DNA of 64,000 bases. It comes from Bacteroidaceae bacterium (lineage in GTDB: Bacteria; Bacteroidota; Bacteroidia; Bacteroidales; Bacteroidaceae). How positions within the stretch are numbered: position 1 is the stretch's first letter; every line of letters begins with the position of its first letter. The position numbers and the translations under genes are program-made. Below are positions 8,448-17,050 of this stretch, in pieces. Location: the NCBI GenBank assembly GCA_017651245.1, contig JAGCDQ010000008.1, forward strand, positions 1 through 64,000, given 5' to 3'. The notes below the pieces were generated by a model that was not told the origin of the DNA, did not search any database, and worked only from the letters and a program-made list of their open reading frames with translations.

Positions 8448-9743
8448 TTATGACCGTTTGTCCTCAAACTCCTTGAGTCTCTTGAGGTAGTAGGCACGAA
8501 GGTCCTCCCACTTGTAGTAAGGGTACTGGTCGGTAGGAACGGGAAGCGTTGCTTCTTTCTCATTGAGGAGTGCCTTGACAAGGATGGGGGCATCCTTCTG
8601 CTTCTTCGAACGATAGAAAACGAGCTGAATATTGCAAGCCATCGGATAGATACGGTAATTGACCCAATAGTCTTCAAGATGATCAAGATCTTGTACTTGG
8701 CGTCCACAGCTATCTAACTCCAAAAGACAAGCAAGCGGCATAACGCACACCTCATGTCCAAAGCGGAGAGTGGCACCGTTCTTGAAGGTTTTGCTTGCCA
8801 TCACAGTATCTGTGGTTTCAATCATATTGTGCAGAAGATCTGCCTGGTTGAACTGCATGATGCTACCTGTTTGTGGAGCAGCTCCATAACCCAGATACCA
8901 GTCGATGTTGACGATTTTCCAAAGATCGTAGCACTCTTCAGTAGTGAAGAGGTTCCACATATCCTCGCCAAAGCTGTGACTCTGCATGTTGGTGACAACA
9001 TTGAAGACGGAGCGCATGAAAGAACGCGGACGGAAATCTTCATCGTTCCAATAGGACTCATCGTTGAAGAGAGCACGACAGAAGCGTTCGGGATGAGTGT
9101 ATAATTTGCTGTAGTGACTAACAATATTGGATCGGTCACGGCTGGCATCGCGGAGGCGCTGACTGAAATTATGGTTGAGATAATACTGGAAAGACTCACT
9201 CACGTCATTGTGCATCTTCATCTTAGGATTGAACGCAGTAAGTTCCTCACACTCGGCAGTCATACTGAGGATGCAGCGGATGACAACGGTGCTTCGTGCA
9301 TCAACCTCGGCATCCTTGCCACTAAAAATTTCAGGGAAATGTTCCGTCATGCGACGACCAATACCATGATGCTGCTGTTCGCCGATATCAGAGAGTTCAC
9401 CCAAACGCCCACGTGTGGTAGGATAAAAGCGTTCCAGTTTCTCTAAGGCTTCTTTGCCGAAAGGAGTGAGCTTACCCAATTCGTTGGCACGACGGAACAC
9501 ACGCAAGACACCAGAATATTCATTTTCATTAATGAGTCAACGGGAACCATGACGTCCGTAGTGAGACATGTAGAAAGGCTCATAGCCTTTGGGAGCGGGG
9601 GTCAGGACTTGGTTAGGTGCCTGATATGCCATGTAGTTGGAACCAGACTTCAAAATGTCGGCATAGATTTCTTCTTTAGCTGTTTGTGCTGTTGCTGTAA
9701 AGGCTGAAAAGAAAAATGAGATAAGGAAAAGATTAAGTTTCAT
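8448..9743 (-). pseudogene. Histidine-type phosphatase (MINPP/phytase-like) interrupted by a single in-frame TGA
   Basis: Read through, this is a 431-codon protein: signal peptide (MKLNLFLISFFFSAFTATAQ), the catalytic RHG motif at residues 64-66 (YGRHGSR), then a TGA at codon 69 (complement of 9537-9539), and after it LINENEYSGVLRVFRRANELG and an uninterrupted remainder. The second catalytic motif GHE (His330-Glu331) is present. The family cleaves phosphate monoesters; the histidine-acid branch with a late HAE/HE motif includes multiple inositol polyphosphate phosphatases of Bacteroides. After RHGSR, relatives usually carry an aromatic residue, so TGG to TGA is the simplest origin. There is no second lesion, no frameshift and no frame change, so this is either a very recent nonsense mutation, a sequencing error, or readthrough. 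It follows the esterase gene by 58 nt. Confidence 0.8.
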
Positions 9744-9801
9744 ATTTGTTTATTAAGTTTTTGGTTGTCTATCTATGAAAAACGTTCAGCACGTGAACTG
9801 A

Positions 9802-10602
9802 TTAGTCATAAGTGGCAAAGTTGGCATTGCGCCCAAGGTCATGATAAGCGTTCTGAAGGAGCTGAGGCGTGATTTCGAAGTCACGATTGATGGGACGGTC
9901 TTCATCTTTGAGAGAATGGGAGAACATCCAATCATAGGTCTGATAGCAGTAAAAGAGGCGCGCCAGACGACCATGATTGATACCTGGCATACGGGTGTAG
10001 ATAAGGCGCGATTCGTCACCTGTTTTTTTAATTGCTTCGACCACACGGTCAGAAGCAGAGACAGGAACGGCTGTATCTGCAGTTCCATGCACAATCCACA
10101 TGGGGATACGAGAGAGCCCGCTGAGGTCTTTGACAGTAGCTCCACCACACATCGCCATACCAGCTGCGATTCGGTCAGGATAAGTAGCACACATATCGAG
10201 TGTTCCGTAACCACCAAGACTCATACCATAACAGTAAATACGGTCGCTGTCAATATGGAAATTTGCCTCAGCCCACTCAATGAGTTTCATGATTTTCTCA
10301 GGTTTCCATGCACCACCAGGGTTCTGAGGGGCAAGCACATAGCAGTCAATCGCACGACCACGTTTAAGTGCTTCCATGGGACCATATTTCTTCACTTTAT
10401 TCAAATCTGTTCCACAAAGGCTGGCACCATGTAGAAATATAAGTAGAGGACGATGTACACCATCACTCTCATCCTCGTCTGGACGATAAAACCAAAAGTT
10501 GTAACTACCTGCCACTGTATTGCGATAAGCCTTACTGGTGTCTTGTGCATGACTGGCTATGCTGCACACAAAAAGGATGAGAATGAGGATATATCGAGAC
10601 AT
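9802..10602 (-). CDS. Secreted alpha/beta hydrolase (esterase/peptidase-like)
   Basis: 266 aa from the second of two close ATGs (the first is at 10608). A signal peptide (MSRYILILILFVCSIASHAQ) directs export. The fold is shown by LLIFLHGASLCG (oxyanion region), the nucleophile elbow GMSLGGYG, the acid in HGTADTAVPV and the histidine in GINHG. It resembles the putative secreted esterases with a prolyl-oligopeptidase-like catalytic domain that often work on decorated plant glycans; the substrate is not evident. It is the first gene of a two-gene unit with the histidine phosphatase and is transcribed away from the beta-propeller gene through a divergent promoter region. Confidence 0.85.
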   Translation of the reverse strand: MSRYILILILFVCSIASHAQDTSKAYRNTVAGSYNFWFYRPDEDESDGVHRPLLIFLHGASLCGTDLNKVKKYGPMEALKRGRAIDCYVLAPQNPGGAWKPEKIMKLIEWAEANFHIDSDRIYCYGMSLGGYGTLDMCATYPDRIAAGMAMCGGATVKDLSGLSRIPMWIVHGTADTAVPVSASDRVVEAIKKTGDESRLIYTRMPGINHGRLARLFYCYQTYDWMFSHSLKDEDRPINRDFEITPQLLQNAYHDLGRNANFATYD

Positions 10603-10631
10603 AAACAATGATTTTTAATACAAATGATGTG

Positions 10632-10660
10632 CAAAGATACGGAAAAAATCTCTACCTTTG
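10632..10660. promoter_or_regulatory. Divergent pair of -7 boxes (esterase and beta-propeller genes)
   Basis: Minus strand TATCTTTG at 10639-10632 serves the esterase gene; plus strand TACCTTTG at 10653-10660 serves the gene starting at 10690. The two boxes are only 13 bp apart, so polymerase binding at one would cover the other. Upstream -33 boxes are poor. Confidence 0.7.
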
Positions 10661-10689
10661 CATATCGTTTCCATTAAAAAAAGAAAAAA

Positions 10690-11985
10690 ATGAGATTCAA
10701 GCAGTTACTCCTTCTTTTTTCGGTTGCTTTCCCCCTGCTGGCTCAAGCACAGTTGGTGCGTCCCAAGATTGGCAAGACAGCCCAATCAGCAGATGGTCGC
10801 ATCAGTATCGAACTCATCGGCAAAAAGCAATTCTATGCTCCAGGTGAAAAAGGAACAGCTGATCCTGACATCAATTCACCTAAGTCGGTGAACGTACATC
10901 CGAATGGCAAGAAGTTTTATGTAAATTCATTGGAGGGTGCCACAACTGTGGTGTATGACTTTCAGACTTTCAAGAAGTTAGCAGTCATCAAACATCAGTT
11001 TGACCACACCAAGGATGCTCATTTGTGGAGCAAGCCATCTGGATTCTACCCTTTCACCCATTACCAAAACAACCACCTGAACACATTCTATGGCAAACCC
11101 GTGGAGAGCACCTTCACGCATGGTGGACGTTATTTGTGGGTGCCCTACTATCGACGTTCTTACGACATCAATGCCCAAGATCCTTCAGCCGTTGCCATTA
11201 TTGACACACAGACAGACAAGATTATCCGTCTGATGGAAACAGGTCCACTGCCCAAAATGATTGCTACTTCGCCTGACGGCAAGTATGTGGCGATCTCTCA
11301 CTGGGGCAACAACACCGTAGGCATCATCGACATCAGCAGTACTGACCCCAAGCAATGGAAGCACAAGGCATGCCACATTGTGGATTATCAATTGAAATTG
11401 AATTATAGCCTCACGAGTTCGGTAAACCGTGATGCAGGCAGTGGCTATGCATTACGTGGCACAGTGTTCACCCCCGACAATCACTACTTGCTCGTCGGTT
11501 GCATGGGAGGTGGTGGTGGCATTGCCGTGATTGACTTGCAAAAGTCAGAGTATCTGGGACGTTTGCAGGGCATGATGGCAAATGTCCGCCATCTTGTGCT
11601 GAAGAACGGCTACTTGTATCTAAGCATCAACGGTGCAGGTTATGTACAGAAGATTGCACTCAGCACAATATTGGATGCAATTCCTAAGATGCAAAACAAA
11701 CGTGGAACGGTAACTGGTTGGCAGAACTGCAAAGTCGGAGCAGGTGCTCGTACTATCGAGCTTTCTCCTTCGGGCAAATACATCTTTGCTGCCTGCAACA
11801 ACGCCAGTGCCCTCTATGTGGTTGATGCCAATACGATGAAGGTGCTTACCAGCATTTCTGCTGATAGCTATCCTGTGGGACTTGATGTGTCCAAGGACGG
11901 TAGGTTTGTGTTCACCACAGCCCAAGGACACTCTGGCAAGGGTGGAGGCAATGCTGTGGACATCTTCAAGGTGACGTATAAATAA
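10690..11985 (+). CDS. Exported YncE-like beta-propeller protein (first copy)
   Basis: 431 aa. Signal peptide MRFKQLLLLFSVAFPLLAQAQ. The rest is a seven-bladed propeller built from YVTN/YncE-type repeats: SPKSVNVHPNGKKFYVNS, GATTVVYDFQTFKKL, SAVAIIDTQTDKIIRLMETG, MIATSPDGKYVAISHWG, NTVGIIDI, RTIELSPSGKYIFAAC, ALYVVDANTMKVL, GLDVSKDGRFVFTT. Such proteins are usually periplasmic or surface-exposed ligand or scaffold proteins without known enzymatic activity. It is the first of a tandem pair with the gene at 12072; between them is an 86-bp gap carrying a dispersed repeat. Confidence 0.87.
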   Translation: MRFKQLLLLFSVAFPLLAQAQLVRPKIGKTAQSADGRISIELIGKKQFYAPGEKGTADPDINSPKSVNVHPNGKKFYVNSLEGATTVVYDFQTFKKLAVIKHQFDHTKDAHLWSKPSGFYPFTHYQNNHLNTFYGKPVESTFTHGGRYLWVPYYRRSYDINAQDPSAVAIIDTQTDKIIRLMETGPLPKMIATSPDGKYVAISHWGNNTVGIIDISSTDPKQWKHKACHIVDYQLKLNYSLTSSVNRDAGSGYALRGTVFTPDNHYLLVGCMGGGGGIAVIDLQKSEYLGRLQGMMANVRHLVLKNGYLYLSINGAGYVQKIALSTILDAIPKMQNKRGTVTGWQNCKVGAGARTIELSPSGKYIFAACNNASALYVVDANTMKVLTSISADSYPVGLDVSKDGRFVFTTAQGHSGKGGGNAVDIFKVTYK

Positions 11986-12017
11986 AGGTTTGAGGTTTGG
12001 CTCCGCCGAGTTGAAGG

Positions 12018-12055
12018 TTCTTGGCAAGCCAAGCGTGCTAAAGAAACGATAAGAG
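12018..12055 (+). repeat. Dispersed intergenic repeat, copy 1 (38-bp core)
   Basis: Core beginning TTCTTGGCAAGCCAAGCGTG and ending ACGATAAGAG, with one mismatch to the copy at 59712-59749. Both copies are flanked by degenerate GAGGTTTGAGGTTT runs. The core contains a small hairpin CTTGGC-AA-GCCAAG. It fills most of the gap between the two beta-propeller genes. Confidence 0.85.
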
Positions 12056-12071
12056 ATTTGAGGTTTAGACT

Positions 12072-13421
12072 ATGAACAGAATGACTATAAAAATACTCAT
12101 CGCGTTAGCCCTCCCCCTTTGGGGGCTAGGGGGCTATGCCCAGGTGGCAAAGATTGTGCATCCCTCCATTGGCACAACCGCCTACAATAGCGACAGCACT
12201 TTCAGCATCAAACTGATTGGCAAGAAGCAGTACTATGCTCCTACTGAAACAGCGACTGCTGATAAGGACATCAACTCACCCAAGTCGGTGAACATGCACC
12301 CCAATGCCACCAAATATTACGTAAATTCCCTTGAAGGTGCCACCACTATTGTGTATGACTTCCAAACGAACGAGAAGATGAAGGTCATCCGTCATGACTT
12401 CACGGATGCTGACACGGTGCTGCTGGGCAAAAACTTTAAGCCATTTTACGAGTTCACACACTACTTGCCCGATGCGAAACACCCCGCCTCTCCTTTTGGA
12501 GGTTGGGGAGCCTTCTATGGCAAACCGGTGGAAAGCTGTTTCACGCATGGAGGAAGATACTTGTGGGTTCCCTATTATCGTCGTGATTACGACATCAATG
12601 CCCAAGACCCCTCTGCTGTTGCCATCATCAATACGGAAACAGACAGCATCATCCGACTTATGGATACGGGTCCTCTTCCCAAGATGATTGCCACTTCGCC
12701 AGACGGAAAACTTGTAGCCATCACACAATGGGGTGACAACACGGTGGGTATTATCAACATTGAGAGTGAGAATCCTTTCGATTGGCATTACACCTATCTG
12801 GCAGTGATTGACCAAAAACTGAAACTCAATTTCAGCATGACCAAGCAGGTTGACCGCGATGATGACAGCGGTTACTGCCTACGTGGAACGGCATTTACCC
12901 CTGACAACCACTACCTGCTCGTGGGTTGTATGGCTGGCAATAACGGTATCGCCGTGGTGGATCTCGAATCCATGCAGTATTTAGGACGCATCACGGGTAA
13001 TATGTACAATTTGCGTCACCTATTGATTCGCAACGGATATGTTTACCTCAGCATTAACCGAGACGGATACATCCAACGGATGCCACTCACAAAGTTCCTC
13101 GATGCCATTCCTGCCCTCAAGGCTTCTACCACCAAAACCACATCCCTTTCAGGATGGGAGAACTGCAAGGTGGGCAATGGTGCACGAACTATCGAGTTCT
13201 CACCAGATGGACGTTATATCTATGCTGCTTGCAACGCCAGCAGTACCCTCTATGTGGTGGATGTAAAATCATTCCAAGTGGTCACTTCGATGTCTATTGA
13301 CAGTTATCCTGTAGGATTGGAAGTGTCTCTCAACGGCAAATACGTCTTCACCACGTCACAAGGACGTAGCAACGGTGGAGGCAATTGCGTGGATATCTTC
13401 GAGGTGAATATCCACGAATAG
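12072..13421 (+). CDS. Exported YncE-like beta-propeller protein (second copy)
   Basis: 449 aa, a clear paralogue of the preceding gene: both have SPKSVNxHPN, YVNSLEGATT, GKPVESxFTHGGRYLWVPYYRR, DINAQDPSAVAII and TGPLPKMIATSPDGK. It differs by a longer loop in the first third (residues about 120-150, DADTVLLGKNFKPFYEF to PFGGWGAFYG) and in the tail. The signal peptide MNRMTIKILIALALPLWGLGGYAQ has a core encoded by a C-run/G-run palindrome (12113-12125) typical of dispersed repeats, unlike the first copy. No catalytic motif is seen. The tandem arrangement suggests duplication followed by divergence in ligand loops. A strong hairpin terminator follows. Confidence 0.87.
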   Translation: MNRMTIKILIALALPLWGLGGYAQVAKIVHPSIGTTAYNSDSTFSIKLIGKKQYYAPTETATADKDINSPKSVNMHPNATKYYVNSLEGATTIVYDFQTNEKMKVIRHDFTDADTVLLGKNFKPFYEFTHYLPDAKHPASPFGGWGAFYGKPVESCFTHGGRYLWVPYYRRDYDINAQDPSAVAIINTETDSIIRLMDTGPLPKMIATSPDGKLVAITQWGDNTVGIINIESENPFDWHYTYLAVIDQKLKLNFSMTKQVDRDDDSGYCLRGTAFTPDNHYLLVGCMAGNNGIAVVDLESMQYLGRITGNMYNLRHLLIRNGYVYLSINRDGYIQRMPLTKFLDAIPALKASTTKTTSLSGWENCKVGNGARTIEFSPDGRYIYAACNASSTLYVVDVKSFQVVTSMSIDSYPVGLEVSLNGKYVFTTSQGRSNGGGNCVDIFEVNIHE

Positions 13422-13442
13422 GAAGCAAGCAATAACAGTTGA

Positions 13443-13485
13443 GAAAGAAGTGGGACGCACATGTTTGTGCGCCCCACTTTTCTTT
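13443..13485. terminator. Bidirectional terminator between convergent genes
   Basis: GTGGGACGCACA (13450-13461), loop TGTT, TGTGCGCCCCAC (13466-13477) with one A/C mismatch, extended outward by A-rich and T-rich flanks (AAAGAA and TTTTCTTT). It lies between the end of the second beta-propeller and the end of the P-II-like gene. Confidence 0.85.
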
Positions 13486-13509
13486 GGGTCTTATCGTATG
13501 ATGCTGATG

Positions 13510-13803
13510 TCAAATACTTTGCTCTACATTCCAAACAAAGGCACGAAGTCCAAGCATTGGGTTATCCAAGTCCAGTTGTTTGAGACGTTTGAGCAATGGC
13601 TCCACCCTATCATCTTCCACAACGGAAAAGATGGTACTGTTCATAGATGGCCATGCGTGTGAACCAAGGTGTGGATCACCTCCTTTGGTGCCACGTCCTC
13701 CTACTTGTTCAACAAGGGTGTAACCACGCACGGTGGACTCGTTAAGGGCTTCAATCACATCATCGTGATGAGCCTGGTCATATACAATAAAAACTGTCTT
13801 CAT
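13510..13803 (-). CDS. P-II-like small protein associated with the RND pump
   Basis: 97 aa with no signal or membrane segment, so cytosolic. MKTVFIVYDQAHHDDVIEALNE, a loop GGRGTKGGDPHLGSHAWP, and NSTIFSVVEDDRVEPLLKRL give the beta-alpha-beta pattern of small P-II/ferredoxin-like proteins. Short proteins of this type are found at the ends of RND operons in Bacteroidales (I recall the label PG0541-like transporter-associated protein). It starts 6 nt after the permease stop, so it is co-translated with it. By analogy with P-II proteins it might sense a ligand and adjust pump activity; that is inference. Its GGRG/HxGSH loop is the likeliest binding site. Confidence 0.75.
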   Translation of the reverse strand: MKTVFIVYDQAHHDDVIEALNESTVRGYTLVEQVGGRGTKGGDPHLGSHAWPSMNSTIFSVVEDDRVEPLLKRLKQLDLDNPMLGLRAFVWNVEQSI

Positions 13804-13809
13804 CTTGTC

Positions 13810-16800
13810 CTACTCTCTGAAATTATTGATGTCACGCATTGCATTCTGCTCCATCACGCTGACACGAGTGGAGGTCAACATCTCTTCTGCCTTATGCTCC
13901 TTCCAGTAAGCATCGAGTTCACGCTTTTCTCTAATCTTACGACGCTGACGCTTCACGCCCACAGAGCCGAAAATACAGAACATAGACGGAACATATATCA
14001 AGGTCAGGATGGTGGACACAGTCAAACCACCGATGACGGAGATACCCAATGGACGCCACATCTCTGCACCCACACCATGACTGGCTGCCATTGGCAACAT
14101 ACCCAGAATGGTGGTCAATGTGGTCATAAGGATAGGACGCAAACGGGAACGGGCTGCCATGACTGCAGAACGAATCAATCCGATGCCTCGTTCACGCAGC
14201 AACTGCGTGTAGTCAATCAGCACGATACCGTTCTTCACCACAATACCAATCAGCATGATACCTCCCAGCATAGACATGATGTTCACGCTGGTGCCTGTAA
14301 GCATCAAGGCAATGATGACACCTGATGCCGCGAATGGCACGGAAAGAATGATGATGAATGGGTAGGTCATGGATTCGAACTGTGCTGCCATCACGATAAA
14401 CACCAGGATGATGATCAGGATGCCCAACGTACCGAGGTCACGGTTGGAGTCTTGCTGGTCTTCATACGAACCAGCCACCTGCACGATCACACCTGCTGGG
14501 ATGTTGAGGTCTGGATAGAAAGACTCACCCAATTCCACACCATCAGAGAGAGCATAACCATCTGCCAGCACGGCACTCACAGTGACGATACGCTGACGGT
14601 CCTTACGCTCGATGGTAGGAGGAATGGAACTTTCTGAAACAGTGGCAATATCGCGCAAACGCACATTCTCCCCTCTTGCATTAGGGATGACCATATTCTC
14701 TATGTCTTCCACAGAACGACGGGCTGTGGGTTCATAGCGCACCTTGATGTCGTACTCCTCACCATCCTCACGATAGCGGCTCAATACAGAACCGTAAATG
14801 AGTGAACGGACAGCGTTGGCAGCAGAGGCAAGTCCAATTCCCTGCTGAGCCAGTTTGTCACGGTCGAAGTTGACCACAATCTCTGGCTGATAGTCAGAAC
14901 GAGAGATATTCACCTGCGTGATCATCTCACTCTCACGGAACTTCTTCGCCATCACTTCAGCCACACGATAAGTGGAGTCCATATCGTAACCATATATCTC
15001 GAAGGTTGCCGTTGACTGACCACCCATGCCTCGACCACCTTGGTTACCACCGAGATTCACCATGAACTTCGCCAGTTCAGGAATCTGCTTCAGGTCAGCA
15101 CGCATTTCGTCACAAATCGTGGCAAGACTCTTCTCACGCTGATTGGACGGCACCATCATGATATTGAATGAGATGATATGAGAACCATTATCTGACAACG
15201 ACGAGAAGGTGTTGGCATCACCTGCCTGACCTACCGTGAAGTTACATGAACGCATATCATCGCCATAACGCTGCTGCCATTTCTCCACCATTGCCTTTGC
15301 CAGTTCCTCAGACTTCTCCACACGAGTACCAATTGGCAACTGGAGGCTGGCACCAATACGACCAGAGTCGTTGGCTGGGAAGAACTCACTCTTGACACCC
15401 ACCAGATAGGCAATACCAAAGCTGACCACGAAGAGCACGATACAAGCTGTGACAATCGTCCAACGATGACGAACTGCCCAGTTGATACGCTGCTCATACC
15501 ACGTGTCCAGATGGTCAAGTGCCTTGCTGATAGGACCATACAGTTTCTTGAAGAGCTTGCCCTGCTTCTTCTGCAAACGAAGCATCTGTGAACAAAGCAT
15601 TGGAGTGAACGACAACGCACTGGTGGTGGAGATGGTCATGATGATACACATCATCCAACCCAGCTGCTTGAAGAGCACACCCGACATACCCGTCACCATC
15701 GTCAATGGGAAGAACACGGCAATCATCGTCAACGTTGAGGCAATCACGGAAATAGCCACCTCATTCGTTGCATGGATAGCCGCCTGTTTCGGGTCAGACC
15801 CTCGTTCTATATGCGTCGTCACATTCTCCAACACCACAATGGCGTCGTCCACCACATTACCGATAGCGATGGAGAGACACGACAACGATATCATGTTGAG
15901 CGAACCGCCCGTTGCATACAGATAGATGAACGAGGCAATCAACGACATCGGGATGGTGATGATGATGATGGTCGTTGCACGCCATCTACCCAAGAAGACG
16001 AACACCACCAAAGCCACGAACAACATGGCGTAAGCAATCGTCTCTTCCAACGTGCCGATGGTGTACAAGATATTTTCTGAAGTATTGACAATGATACCCA
16101 GCTTCACGTCTGAAGGCAGGTTCTGCTGCAAGGTTGGCATCATATCCAGCACCTTGTTGGAAATATCCACCGAGTTGGCACCGCTCTGCTTCTGAATGAC
16201 CACAATAGCACCTTGCTGACCATTCGTGAAAGTACGTTGTGCACGCTCTTCCACATTATCCACGATGCGAGCCACATCACGCAGATAGACATTCACACCA
16301 TTGTGAGTGCCCACAATCACACCCTCCATCTGCTTCGGGTCGTCAAACTCACCCTCCACACGCACCACATAAGTCTGGGTACCGACATCCACCGTACCGT
16401 TTGTCACGTTGTGGTTCTCAGCAGAGATGGCACTTGCCACCTGAGTAGGACTCAGATTGTAAGCCTCCATCTTCTGAGGATTCATGTAGATGTTGATCTC
16501 ACGTTGGGGAGCACCCACGATGCTCACCGTACCCACTCCGTCGATACGAGCCAATGGGTTCGCCACGTTGTCATCAAGAATCTTGTAGAGTGCCTGCTGC
16601 GACTCGTCTGCCTGCACAGAAAGCAACAGGATTGGAATCATATCCGTCGAGAACTTGAACAGGATAGGTGTCTGCGCATCATCAGGCAGCGAGTTCGACA
16701 CCATGTCCAACTTGTCTCGCACATTATTCGTCAACGCGTCAATATCGTAACCATACTCAAACTCCAGCGTGATCACCGACACGTTTTCACGGCTGTTACT

Positions 16801-17043
16801 CGTCACGTGCTTGATGTGCTCCACTGAGTTGAGCGTGTTCTCCAACGGACGCGTCACATTGTTCTCGATATCCTCTGCACTGGCTCCCGTATAGTACGTC
16901 ATCACCATGATGGTGTTCGTATCAATATCCGGATAGAGGTCAATGGGCAACTTAATCAACGAAAAGATACCCAATATAATCACTGCCAAAAAGCAGAGAC
17001 TGGTCATAATCGGTCGTTTGACCGCACCTTCGTATAGACTCAT
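13810..17043 (-). CDS. RND efflux transporter permease (AcrB/MexB-type inner-membrane subunit)
   Basis: 1077 aa, the full length of hydrophobe/amphiphile-efflux RND pumps. Two repeats of one leading helix, a large periplasmic domain and a bundle of helices are visible; MKRPIMTSLC-like start (SLYEGAVKRPIMTSLCFLAV), the proton-relay region in helix 4 (LSIAIGNVVDDAIVVLENV with paired Asp residues), SLIASFIYLYATGGSLN, and the second-half GGIMLIGIVVKNGIVLIDY. A Gly-rich stretch GGNQGGRGMGGQ lies in the second periplasmic part. The C-terminal tail is long and charged. It exports drugs, bile acids or other amphiphiles using proton influx; substrate unknown. Order in the operon: tolC, adaptor, this gene, P-II-like gene, with gaps of 6-9 nt. 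Confidence 0.95.
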   Translation of the reverse strand: MSLYEGAVKRPIMTSLCFLAVIILGIFSLIKLPIDLYPDIDTNTIMVMTYYTGASAEDIENNVTRPLENTLNSVEHIKHVTSNSRENVSVITLEFEYGYDIDALTNNVRDKLDMVSNSLPDDAQTPILFKFSTDMIPILLLSVQADESQQALYKILDDNVANPLARIDGVGTVSIVGAPQREINIYMNPQKMEAYNLSPTQVASAISAENHNVTNGTVDVGTQTYVVRVEGEFDDPKQMEGVIVGTHNGVNVYLRDVARIVDNVEERAQRTFTNGQQGAIVVIQKQSGANSVDISNKVLDMMPTLQQNLPSDVKLGIIVNTSENILYTIGTLEETIAYAMLFVALVVFVFLGRWRATTIIIITIPMSLIASFIYLYATGGSLNMISLSCLSIAIGNVVDDAIVVLENVTTHIERGSDPKQAAIHATNEVAISVIASTLTMIAVFFPLTMVTGMSGVLFKQLGWMMCIIMTISTTSALSFTPMLCSQMLRLQKKQGKLFKKLYGPISKALDHLDTWYEQRINWAVRHRWTIVTACIVLFVVSFGIAYLVGVKSEFFPANDSGRIGASLQLPIGTRVEKSEELAKAMVEKWQQRYGDDMRSCNFTVGQAGDANTFSSLSDNGSHIISFNIMMVPSNQREKSLATICDEMRADLKQIPELAKFMVNLGGNQGGRGMGGQSTATFEIYGYDMDSTYRVAEVMAKKFRESEMITQVNISRSDYQPEIVVNFDRDKLAQQGIGLASAANAVRSLIYGSVLSRYREDGEEYDIKVRYEPTARRSVEDIENMVIPNARGENVRLRDIATVSESSIPPTIERKDRQRIVTVSAVLADGYALSDGVELGESFYPDLNIPAGVIVQVAGSYEDQQDSNRDLGTLGILIIILVFIVMAAQFESMTYPFIIILSVPFAASGVIIALMLTGTSVNIMSMLGGIMLIGIVVKNGIVLIDYTQLLRERGIGLIRSAVMAARSRLRPILMTTLTTILGMLPMAASHGVGAEMWRPLGISVIGGLTVSTILTLIYVPSMFCIFGSVGVKRQRRKIREKRELDAYWKEHKAEEMLTSTRVSVMEQNAMRDINNFRE

Positions 17044-17050
17044 AAATCGT

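Noticed and set aside
9537-9539. TGA as a selenocysteine codon in the histidine phosphatase
   Set aside because: The position normally holds an aromatic residue, not a catalytic Cys, no selenocysteine-type hairpin is evident directly downstream, and this enzyme family has no selenoprotein members known to me.
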